Source of the DNA: Phocaeicola faecium
Lineage (GTDB): Bacteria > Bacteroidota > Bacteroidia > Bacteroidales > Bacteroidaceae
Assembly (NCBI RefSeq): GCF_014837055.1
Contig: NZ_JACSPQ010000001.1
Coordinates: 175,035 to 239,034 of the forward strand
Direction: 5' to 3'
DNA: 64,000 nt
A model generated the notes under the pieces. That model saw only the letters and a list, made by a program, of their open reading frames with translations. It did no database searches and was not told the DNA's origin. The translations under genes and the position numbers were made by a program. Of the stretch, positions 42,751 through 50,151 are shown one piece after another. Each line of letters starts with the position of its first letter. Position 1 is the stretch's first letter.

Positions 42751-44505
42751 TTACCAGAAGTATGCGTAGAAAGCGGCACAAAGTGCAACAACGCCTAACG
42801 TTGAAATAATATCCCACTTGTTCCAGCTTCTGAAAATTTCTTTTTTGTATTCCGGCGTGAATGTGATAGCTTCTACCTGAGCTTTTGACGGAGCAGGAGT
42901 GAAGAAAGAAACAACCACCATCAGCAGGATGATGAATACGAGCAGCCAGATTTCGAAAACAAGCCAGTTGGTTTGCCAGAACCATGTAGTGTTTTCCCAA
43001 AACGCTCCTTCCATCACAGCGTTTCCGTTTTTGGTAATCACATTGGTTATCAAGCGAATCATACCGATGATGAAACCTCCGATTAATCCCCACTGGCCGG
43101 CAAGCGGAGTGATTTTCTTAGAGAAAATACCCATTGTAAATACTGCCACCATCGCCGGAGCCAGCAGTGATTGGATATTCTGCAAATAGCTGTACAGCGT
43201 ATCCATGCTCATCATGACCGGCATCCACGCCAATCCCAGCAATACTACGATTACGGTAGCGATACGTCCTACCAATACATAGTGAGCTTCACTCATGCCT
43301 CTTTTCATCGGCTTATAGAAGTCTTCGGTAAAGAGGGTTGCGCAAGAGTTGAAGAATGCAGCCAAAGAAGCTACAAGGGCGCAGATGAAACCAATGGTAA
43401 CGATACCTTTCACGCCGGCAGGCAGGATGAATTTCACCATTTGGGCGAAAGCAGCATCGGTATCCGGGATGTTGGTTCCGGCTTTCATTGAGAAAGAGAA
43501 TCCGCTTTCAGGGTCTTGTGCCAATGCTGCAGCAATCATACCGGGGATAAGGAACATAAACACCGGGAACAGTTTGAAATAACCGGCAGCAATCGTACCA
43601 CGGCGCGCACGCTTCATCACTTCTTCGTTTGCCTCGCCTTTGGTCTGTCCTAACACACGCTGTACGATGTGTTGGTCGGTACACCAGTACCAGAAGCCGA
43701 TGATACTTGCTCCGATGAATACAACGAATCCGGGATATTCTTTATACATAGGGTCGCCTTCTTCCCAGTGGAACATGTGGGTTGTTCCGTAGCCGTCATG
43801 CAACTGTCCGCAGAAGTCCATCATGGTAGTCCATCCGTCGGCAATGTTTCCTCCACCCAATGTGGCAAGACCGAGGAACAGCACGAGGAACGAACCGACG
43901 ATAAGAATCGGGGTCTGGATAGCAGAAAGCGTCATTACCCCCTTCATACCTCCGAATACGGTAAAGATGGCAGTGATGGCAATCAGTCCGATGGCTCCGT
44001 ACCAGAAAGAAATACCCAGCAGGTATTCAAAGAAGATACCGCCCGTAAACGCTGTAACACTCACTTTTGTCAGCACATAAGCCACAAGCGTAATAATAGA
44101 CAGCCATGAGCCGGTGGTTTTCGTGTAACGGAATTTCAAGAAATCGGGCATGGTGATAATCTTACCCAGTTTGTTATTAAGTAATTGGTAAAACGGAACG
44201 AAGAGCCAACCTAAGATAAGAATCATCCATCCTTGCATTTCCCAGTGAGCCATTCCCACGCCGTCTTTCGCTCCGGTTCCGGCAAGTCCTACCAAGTGTT
44301 CAGACCCGATGTTGGCAGCAAAGATAGCTGCACCGATGATGTACCACGGTTCGCCTTTACCAAACAGATAATCTTCACTGTTTGCCCCTTGTTGCAAACG
44401 TTTGTCCTTTTGTACAGAGCGATATACCGCCCATCCTACTAAGATGACTCCCACTGCGATGATTAGCCAGTCGAGCCATACAAATTCTTGTGAATTCCAG
44501 TTCAT
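42751..44505 (-). CDS. Sodium:sugar symporter (SSS/SLC5 family), probable arabinose importer
   Basis: A 584-residue inner-membrane protein with about 14 hydrophobic segments. The start LDWLIIAVGVILVGWAVYRSVQKDKRL and the phrase GLAGTGAKDGVGMAHWEMQGW are typical of the SGLT-like branch, and FKLFPVFMFLIPGMIAAAL is part of a TM. The sugar is inferred as L-arabinose from its place at the head of the ara block and a shared half-operator upstream; the sequence alone would allow other sugars. Followed by its own terminator, so it is a separate transcript. Confidence 0.88.
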   Translation of the reverse strand: MNWNSQEFVWLDWLIIAVGVILVGWAVYRSVQKDKRLQQGANSEDYLFGKGEPWYIIGAAIFAANIGSEHLVGLAGTGAKDGVGMAHWEMQGWMILILGWLFVPFYQLLNNKLGKIITMPDFLKFRYTKTTGSWLSIITLVAYVLTKVSVTAFTGGIFFEYLLGISFWYGAIGLIAITAIFTVFGGMKGVMTLSAIQTPILIVGSFLVLFLGLATLGGGNIADGWTTMMDFCGQLHDGYGTTHMFHWEEGDPMYKEYPGFVVFIGASIIGFWYWCTDQHIVQRVLGQTKGEANEEVMKRARRGTIAAGYFKLFPVFMFLIPGMIAAALAQDPESGFSFSMKAGTNIPDTDAAFAQMVKFILPAGVKGIVTIGFICALVASLAAFFNSCATLFTEDFYKPMKRGMSEAHYVLVGRIATVIVVLLGLAWMPVMMSMDTLYSYLQNIQSLLAPAMVAVFTMGIFSKKITPLAGQWGLIGGFIIGMIRLITNVITKNGNAVMEGAFWENTTWFWQTNWLVFEIWLLVFIILLMVVVSFFTPAPSKAQVEAITFTPEYKKEIFRSWNKWDIISTLGVVALCAAFYAYFW

Positions 44506-44637
44506 GATTTTAAGTATTTAAATTATTTAATGTATCTGATTTCTTGGCTGTCAGAAGGTTTTGGTTATTCTTCCTATTGAGTGTATTTCTAACACTAATT
44601 CGACTGCAATATTAGGCATTATGTAGATAAGTTGTTT

Positions 44638-44655
44638 CATAAAAGCTTATGTTAT
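44638..44655. promoter_or_regulatory. Possible AraR half-site upstream of the symporter
   Basis: CATAAAAGCTTATGTTAT contains TTATGTTAT, identical to the left half of the palindrome at 42391, and a small CATAA...TTATG inverted repeat. A -7-like box TAATATTG lies at 44607-44614 on the minus strand. The 324-bp gap between symporter and manC otherwise shows only the manC promoter and no repeat copy. Confidence 0.28.
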
Positions 44656-44793
44656 AAAGCAGGTTTCTTGTTTTTTTAATATCGTAAGTAGATTCTTGGT
44701 TTTCGGACGCACGTGTTATACAGTATGTCACCCGATTTAATGAATACGGATGGGATTTTTTGCTAAATGGATTTTTTTATTCGGATAATTGAT

Positions 44794-44801
44794 TATCTTT
44801 G
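44794..44801 (+). promoter_or_regulatory. manC -7 element, decides the start codon
   Basis: TATCTTTG predicts transcription from about 44808. The ATG at 44830 is the first downstream in frame; the in-frame ATG at 44767 precedes the promoter and is rejected. Confidence 0.65.
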
Positions 44802-44829
44802 CGATATCCATGTTAAAAACATTGTACTT

Positions 44830-45894
44830 ATGAATCCGAATAATAATCATTTGGTCATTATGGCAGGCGGTGTAGGAAGCCGTTTCTGGCCGATGAGTAG
44901 CACGCAGATGCCCAAACAATTTATAGATGTGTTGGGATGTGGACGTACGCTTATTCAACTCACTGTAGACCGTTTTAAAGATATTTGTCCGCCGGAAAAT
45001 GTTTGGGTGGTTACATCTGCCGCTTATGCAGATATAGTAGAAGAACAGTTGCCTGAAATAGCAAAAGACCATGTATTGTTAGAACCCTGCCGGCGTAATA
45101 CGGCTCCGTGTATTGCTTACGTAAGTTGGAAAATCAAGGCGAAAAATCCGAAAGCGAATATTGTGGTTACACCGAGCGACCATATTGTGATAGACGGACG
45201 TGAGTTTACCCGCGTAGTGACTTCTGCCATGAAATTTACGGCAGATTCGGATGCCATTGTTACATTAGGGATGAAAGCTACCCGCCCGGAAACGGGGTAT
45301 GGTTACATTGAAGCTGATCTTTCGATGGCGTGTCCTTCGAACAAGGAGATTTATCGTGTAGATGCTTTCAAAGAAAAACCCGACTTGGAAACTGCCGAGC
45401 GTTATCTGCGCCGTAACAACTATTTTTGGAACGCAGGTATCTTTGTGTGGAATGTTAATACGATAGTAAATGCCATCCGTGTTTACCAGCCGCCGATGGC
45501 AAAGATATTCGAACGCCTGCTACCTTATTATTATACAGATAAGGAACAGGAATTGATAGATGAGGCTTTCCCGGCATGTGAGAATATTTCAATAGACTAT
45601 GCCGTGATGGAGAAAGCTGATGAGATTTATGTGTTCCCGGCTTCTTTCGGATGGAGCGATTTGGGGACATGGGGGTCGTTGCATGAGAACTTAAAGAAAG
45701 ATGCCCATAACAACGTGTGTATCGGTCAGAATATAAAGGTATACGAATCACGGAACTGCGTAATTCACACCACGCAAGAAAAGAAAGTGGTAGTTCAGGG
45801 ATTGGATGAGTATATCGTGGCGGAGAAGAACGACATGCTGCTGATTTGCCGTTTGAGCGAGGAGCAGCGCATCCGCGAGTTCTCAGAAGATTAA
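44830..45894 (+). CDS. manC: Mannose-1-phosphate guanylyltransferase
   Basis: Makes GDP-mannose from mannose-1-phosphate and GTP, the precursor for gmd and fcl at the left end of the window. 354 residues from the ATG at 44830. Signature MAGGVGSRFWPMSS (11-24) with the downstream PKQF lysine, VTPSDHIV and FKEKPD. No C-terminal isomerase domain, so it is the monofunctional form. It converges on tpx through a long shared terminator hairpin. Confidence 0.95.
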   Translation: MNPNNNHLVIMAGGVGSRFWPMSSTQMPKQFIDVLGCGRTLIQLTVDRFKDICPPENVWVVTSAAYADIVEEQLPEIAKDHVLLEPCRRNTAPCIAYVSWKIKAKNPKANIVVTPSDHIVIDGREFTRVVTSAMKFTADSDAIVTLGMKATRPETGYGYIEADLSMACPSNKEIYRVDAFKEKPDLETAERYLRRNNYFWNAGIFVWNVNTIVNAIRVYQPPMAKIFERLLPYYYTDKEQELIDEAFPACENISIDYAVMEKADEIYVFPASFGWSDLGTWGSLHENLKKDAHNNVCIGQNIKVYESRNCVIHTTQEKKVVVQGLDEYIVAEKNDMLLICRLSEEQRIREFSED

Positions 45895-45913
45895 GATCTG
45901 CTTGATATAAAAA

Positions 45914-45967
45914 AGGCACGTATTTCAACAAACGTAAACTGTGTGCGTTTGTATGAAATACGTGCCT
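45914..45967. terminator. Bidirectional long-stem terminator
   Basis: AGGCACGTATTTC pairs with GAAATACGTGCCT, and inside ACAAACG pairs with CGTTTGT, leaving an 11-nt loop. Total stem is about 20 bp with one small asymmetry. It separates convergent manC and tpx. Confidence 0.9.
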
Positions 45968-45990
45968 GATTGGTTTATAAATTATCCTTT

Positions 45991-46494
45991 TTACTTAATA
46001 GCTGCCAAAGCTGACTCGTAATCGGGTTCTTGCGTGATTTCAGGAACCAGTTCGGTATAAACAACCTTACCTTCAGGATTAATGATTACTACGGCGCGTG
46101 CCAGTAAACCACACAACGGGCCATCGGTCATTAAAACACCATATTTTTCTCCGAAGTCTGACGTATATCGGTAGTCCGACAATGGAACTACGTTTTCAAT
46201 GCCTTCGGTAGTACAGAAACGTCCTTGTGCGAAAGGCAGGTCTTTTGATATAGCCAGAACTATCGTATTAGGCATCTCGGATGCCAGCTTATTGAATTTG
46301 CGTACCGATGCTGCGCATACACCCGTATCCATGCTCGGAAAGATGTTCAGCAAAATATTTTTGCCGGCGGCATCGGCTAAAGTAAAGTTTCCTAAATCGC
46401 CTTTTACCAATGAAAATTGCGGAGCTTGACTCCCAACTTTTACGAAGTCACCTGCCAATGTAACAGGAGCTCCCTTAAACGCAGTTGTTGCCAT
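45991..46494 (-). CDS. tpx: Thiol peroxidase
   Basis: An atypical 2-Cys peroxiredoxin reducing hydroperoxides with thioredoxin. 167 residues. Peroxidatic Cys60 is in PSMDTGVCAASVRKFN and resolving Cys94 in FAQGRFCTTEG, the spacing of Tpx. The Thr and Arg of the active site (T57, R64) are present. Single gene; the upstream -7 element is unclear. Confidence 0.96.
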   Translation of the reverse strand: MATTAFKGAPVTLAGDFVKVGSQAPQFSLVKGDLGNFTLADAAGKNILLNIFPSMDTGVCAASVRKFNKLASEMPNTIVLAISKDLPFAQGRFCTTEGIENVVPLSDYRYTSDFGEKYGVLMTDGPLCGLLARAVVIINPEGKVVYTELVPEITQEPDYESALAAIK

Positions 46495-46553
46495 AATTGT
46501 TTTAACTTTTAGTTTGATTTATAGAAAGAAAACAAGTAAACCTCTTGTTTTGT

Positions 46554-47174
46554 TCAACCCTCATCGGAGATTTGTGAACTTAATGAGCGATTTACTGATT
46601 CAATGTAATTCAGGATTTCATCGCGTCCTGTTTTCTTTTCAGAAGAAGAAATGAAATAAGGCGGCAGTTCCTCCCATTGTTCTTGCAGTGTTTTCAGATA
46701 CAGCTCTACGTTTCTGTTTGTTTTCGATGTGCTTTGTTTGTCAGCTTTTGTAAAGATGATAGCAAAAGGAATGCCGTTTTCTCCCAGCCATTCAATGAAT
46801 TTCAAGTCATTGTTTTGCGGGGATAATCTGCTGTCTACAAGTACGAACAGACAAGTCATTTGCTCACGTGTCAGAACGTAATCCTCTATCATCTTTTTGA
46901 TTTTATCCATCATTTTCTTGCCGCGCTGCGCATAACCATATCCCGGCAGGTCCACCAAATACCATTCTTTGTTGACCAAAAAATGATTGATGAGCAACGT
47001 CTTGCCCGGAGTAGAGGAGGTCATTGCTAACTTAGAGCGTTGGGTAAGCATATTGATGAGGCTTGATTTCCCTACGTTCGACCGCCCGATAAAAGCATAT
47101 TCGGGCAGGTTGGTTTTCGGACACATGTCGGCTCGCGAGTTACTTATAACAAATTCTGCACTGGTTATTTCCAT
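46554..47174 (-). CDS. engB: YihA/EngB-family GTP-binding protein
   Basis: An essential-type GTPase for 50S ribosome assembly. 206 residues from the ATG at 47174, chosen because a TATGTTTG promoter lies at 47196-47203; a longer frame would cross it. G1 is GRSNVGKSS (30-38), G3 DLPGYGYA, G4 TKAD and G5 SSEK-like. All motifs are intact. Confidence 0.95.
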   Translation of the reverse strand: MEITSAEFVISNSRADMCPKTNLPEYAFIGRSNVGKSSLINMLTQRSKLAMTSSTPGKTLLINHFLVNKEWYLVDLPGYGYAQRGKKMMDKIKKMIEDYVLTREQMTCLFVLVDSRLSPQNNDLKFIEWLGENGIPFAIIFTKADKQSTSKTNRNVELYLKTLQEQWEELPPYFISSSEKKTGRDEILNYIESVNRSLSSQISDEG

Positions 47175-47195
47175 ATATCTTATTTTATTGTGATA

Positions 47196-47203
47196 CAAAC
47201 ATA
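47196..47203 (-). promoter_or_regulatory. engB -7 element
   Basis: TATGTTTG on the minus strand, 22 bp before the ATG at 47174. The predicted leader is about 15 nt. Confidence 0.6.
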
Positions 47204-47271
47204 CGCAAAATCTGTGAGATAACAGCAGAAAAGGTGCAGGTTTGAGCAAATATTCTCTTTACGGCAAACGC

Positions 47272-47421
47272 TTAATCTAAACTTTTCTGGTGTAGCCACA
47301 TTGACAAATGTTCTGCCACTTCTGCATTGTTTAAGTCGGACATGGGGAAATGCGTATTGCCATGTAACCCGGTTTCAGGTAAATGAATAACTGTAACATC
47401 GCCGCCTCGCTTCCAGTTCTT
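47272..47421 (-). pseudogene. 3' remnant of an alpha/beta hydrolase gene
   Basis: The minus strand encodes KNWKRGGDVTVIHLPE, TGLHGNTHFPMSDLNN, then AEHLSMWLHQKSLD and a stop at 47274-47272. This resembles the C-terminus of secreted alpha/beta hydrolases, including a GNTHFP catalytic-His-like segment. There is an in-frame stop immediately upstream (47424-47422) and no start, so only about 50 codons survive. It abuts the AraC remnant on the opposite strand, which suggests one deletion removed the 5' ends of both. Confidence 0.68.
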
Positions 47422-47439
47422 TTATCTCGTCTGCTGTGA

Positions 47440-47745
47440 ATATTTCATTCCGATAAATTGGCTGCCGATGGTTTGCCTTCCGTACAGTATTGTGCCGATC
47501 AGCTCTGTCTTTCGCCAAACTATCTGGGCGATTTGCTGCGGAAAGAAACGGGGCTTTCTGCCTTGAAACATATTCAGCAGAAGACGTTGGAAGTGGCAAA
47601 AGAACGCTTGTTTGGTACGTCGAAAAGCATCAGTGAAATAGCTTACGAGTTGGGCTTCGCTTACCCGCAACATTTCAGCCGGTGGTTTAAGAAATATGCC
47701 GGATGTACGCCAAACGAATATCGAGGGCAGACATCAATGGAATGA
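47440..47745 (+). pseudogene. 3' remnant of an AraC-family regulator
   Basis: About 101 codons encode the C-terminal double helix-turn-helix: FHSDKLAADGLPSVQYCADQ, LSPNYLGDLLRKETG and ISEIAYELGFAYPQHFSRWF, ending GCTPNEYRG. The sensor half is missing; a TGA at 47437-47439 ends the frame upstream. Only a TTG at 47458 could start it, with no promoter seen. The DNA-binding part is intact, so low-level translation of a bare HTH domain cannot be excluded, but a broken gene is more likely. Confidence 0.7.
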
Positions 47746-47840
47746 TGGATAAACCTGTCTCTCTGATTGACATAAAGCAAAAAACGCTTGTATATTCTGT
47801 TATTAATGAATGCAGGCTGCAAATTGTTCAAACTTTATCG

Positions 47841-47848
47841 TATTTTTG
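47841..47848 (+). promoter_or_regulatory. Candidate -7 element of the MATE gene
   Basis: TATTTTTG predicts a transcript from about 47855, so the leader of about 177 nt would contain the whole of repeat copy H. The -33 element is poor. Confidence 0.5.
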
Positions 47849-47905
47849 CGCGAATTTTTTGGAGAAGGCTGTTCCGGAGCGGTTCTGAACGGGGTGGAAT
47901 CCGTC

Positions 47906-47996
47906 GAAAAACGCTACCCATAGAACGGGTGAACGCTATGGGTAGCGTAAGGCAATTCTACCGCATGGGATGACTGACGCTAACGGTAGCGTTTTA
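47906..47996 (+). repeat. 22-bp-period palindromic box element, copy H
   Basis: Probably the cleanest copy: ACGCTACCCATAGAAC, ACGCTATGGGTAGCG, ATTCTACCGCATGG and ACGCTAACGGTAGCG at exact 22-bp steps, with GAAAA before and TTTT after. Boxes 1 and 2 are perfect reverse complements over 12 bp (CGCTACCCATAG / CTATGGGTAGCG). It lies between the AraC remnant and the MATE gene, 35 bp before the ATG. A GTG/ATG-like in-frame start inside its right end is spurious. Confidence 0.9.
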
Positions 47997-48031
47997 TGGG
48001 TGAACAGCCCGTTAGGAAAAGAGGAAAAAAT

Positions 48032-49402
48032 ATGGCACAATCAAAAGAAATGACATCGGGCGCATGTTTGCCGCTGATTCTTAATTTTGCGATTCCCCTG
48101 CTGTTAGGAAACCTCCTGCAACAGGCTTATTACTTGGTCGATTCGGCTATCGTGGGAAAGTTTTTGGGCATTGACGCGCTTGCTTCGGTGGGAGCCAGCA
48201 CCTCGGTGGTATTTCTTATTTTAGGATTTTGTAACGGCTGTTGCGGCGGATTCGGCATCCCTGTGGCACAAAAGTTTGGTGCGCGCGATTACGTTACGAT
48301 GCGCCGTTACGTGTCGGTCAGTCTGAAACTGGCGGGGGTGATGTCGGTAGTTATTGCCATTATCACCTCGTTGCTGTGCGGATACATCCTGCGCTGTATG
48401 CAAACGCCGGAAACGATATTTCAAGATGCATATTACTATCTGCTGATTACGTTTATCGGAGTTCCTTGCACATTTTTTTATAATCTGCTTTCCAGCATCA
48501 TTCGTGCTTTGGGAGACAGTAAAACTCCTTTTTGGTTTCTGCTGTTTTCTGCTCTGTTAAATATCATCTTGGATTTGGTTTGTATCCTCCTGTTTGGTTG
48601 GGGAGTAGCTGGAGCGGCAATAGCCACTGTGTTTTCTCAAGGCGTATCCGCGTGGTTGTGTTATCATTATATGTATCGTAAGTTCGACATCCTGAGAACC
48701 ACGGCTTCCGACCGCCGTTTCCGTCCCGAACTGGCCCGGCAACTGTTGGCAATAGGCGTACCGATGGGACTTCAGTTTTCCATTACCGCCATCGGCAGCA
48801 TTATGTTGCAGAGCGCGAATAACGCATTGGGTACGGCGTGTGTGGCAGCTTTTACCGCAGCCATGCGCATTAAGATGTTCTTTATGTGTCCGCTGGAGAG
48901 TTTGGGTATTGCGATGGCTACGTTCAGCGGACAAAATTACGGCGCCGGACGTCCGGAACGAATCTGGACGGGTGTAAAATCGGCAGCGGTTATCATGCTG
49001 AGTTACGTGGCGGTGGTAGCCGTTATCCTGTGGACACTTTCCGATAAGTTTGCGCTGCTCTTCATCTCTCCGTCGGAACACGAAATTATTTACGATACAG
49101 CGTTGTTTCTTCATGTGTCGGTATCGTTTTTCCCTGTGTTGGGACTGCTTTGCATCTTGCGTTATACGATTCAGGGAGCAGGTTATACACGGCTCGCCCT
49201 CTTTTCGGGAGTGTCTGAAATGATAGCCCGCATACTGGTCAGCGTGATAGCCGTTCCGTTATGGGGATATTGGGCTGTCTGTTTCGGTGACCCTACGGCT
49301 TGGGTGTTTGCCGACGCTTTCCTGATACCGGCCTTTATTTATGTCTACCGCCGGCTTTGTGCCATCGTGAAACGTGAGCGTGCTGTTGCCGCTTCCGCCT
49401 GA
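48032..49402 (+). CDS. MATE-family efflux transporter
   Basis: A 456-residue inner-membrane exporter with 12 predicted TM segments in two halves. The start MAQSKEMTSGACLPLILNFAIPLLLGNLLQQAYYLVD is typical of the NorM/DinF class, and a GAGGAAAAAA ribosome site lies just upstream of this ATG. The two halves begin near residues 10 and 235. Substrate (drug or metabolite) is not readable. Transcribed alone, after repeat copy H. Confidence 0.92.
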   Translation: MAQSKEMTSGACLPLILNFAIPLLLGNLLQQAYYLVDSAIVGKFLGIDALASVGASTSVVFLILGFCNGCCGGFGIPVAQKFGARDYVTMRRYVSVSLKLAGVMSVVIAIITSLLCGYILRCMQTPETIFQDAYYYLLITFIGVPCTFFYNLLSSIIRALGDSKTPFWFLLFSALLNIILDLVCILLFGWGVAGAAIATVFSQGVSAWLCYHYMYRKFDILRTTASDRRFRPELARQLLAIGVPMGLQFSITAIGSIMLQSANNALGTACVAAFTAAMRIKMFFMCPLESLGIAMATFSGQNYGAGRPERIWTGVKSAAVIMLSYVAVVAVILWTLSDKFALLFISPSEHEIIYDTALFLHVSVSFFPVLGLLCILRYTIQGAGYTRLALFSGVSEMIARILVSVIAVPLWGYWAVCFGDPTAWVFADAFLIPAFIYVYRRLCAIVKRERAVAASA

Positions 49403-49410
49403 GGGTGAAG

Positions 49411-50151
49411 TTAGTTGCGGATGTTCAGACGTTTCCACAGCGGACGCGGAATCAGCCTCCAAAAGAATACCAGCAAGCAGTAACGCCAGTCGATGACCGC
49501 AATGCGCTTACGGCGTTTCAGCGCGCGGACGATGTGTTGCGCCACTTTCTGCGGGCTCATCATCAGCGGATAATGTTTGCCGTCGTTTAATAATCCGGTA
49601 GCAACGAAGCCGGGGCGTATGTCGGTAAAACGGATGTCGGCGTGGTGCATACGTGCCGATTGTTCCAACGCATCGAGGTAGATGTTTTGAAACCGTTTGG
49701 TGGCGGAGTAGGCAGGTGCGATACCCAGTCCCTTTGTTCCGGCAATGGAACTGATGACGGCAATATGTCCTTTCGGTTGTTGGCAGAAATAACGGAACGC
49801 CGCGGTAGTCAGTCGGACGAATCCGGCGGCGTTGGTTTCCACCGTATCCAGTTCGATGTCGGGGTTGAGGCTGAAATTCTGATGCCCTATGCCGGAACTG
49901 TGAAAGTATAAATCCATACCTCCCAAGTCGTCGATAAGATTGCGTAGTGCCTGTTCCGCCTCCGGTTGACGGACATCAAGTACACGGTAACAAATACGGT
50001 CGGGCGATAGCGACTGTAACATCTTCAGTTTCTCTTCGCGGCGTCCGGCGATGCCGATGCGCCATCCCTCGCTCACTAACAGCTTTGCTACCTCGTAGCC
50101 GATACCCGAAGTAGCGCCGACGATAACGGCACGTTTATTGGTTTCACTCAT
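49411..50151 (-). CDS. Short-chain dehydrogenase/reductase
   Basis: A 246-residue NAD(P)-dependent SDR. VGATSGIGYEVA (11-22) is the cofactor loop, the catalytic Ser is in VISSIAG, and YSATK is the Tyr-Lys pair. Start chosen at 50151, which overlaps the stop of the helicase gene by 8 bp (ATGAGTGA), so translation is coupled to the large nuclease-helicase. Substrate unknown. Convergent with the MATE gene. Confidence 0.88.
   Translation of the reverse strand: MSETNKRAVIVGATSGIGYEVAKLLVSEGWRIGIAGRREEKLKMLQSLSPDRICYRVLDVRQPEAEQALRNLIDDLGGMDLYFHSSGIGHQNFSLNPDIELDTVETNAAGFVRLTTAAFRYFCQQPKGHIAVISSIAGTKGLGIAPAYSATKRFQNIYLDALEQSARMHHADIRFTDIRPGFVATGLLNDGKHYPLMMSPQKVAQHIVRALKRRKRIAVIDWRYCLLVFFWRLIPRPLWKRLNIRN

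Noticed and set aside
47996-48031. Earlier start for the MATE gene
   Set aside because: It begins within repeat copy H; the ATG at 48032 has a purine-rich ribosome site and matches the family N-terminus.
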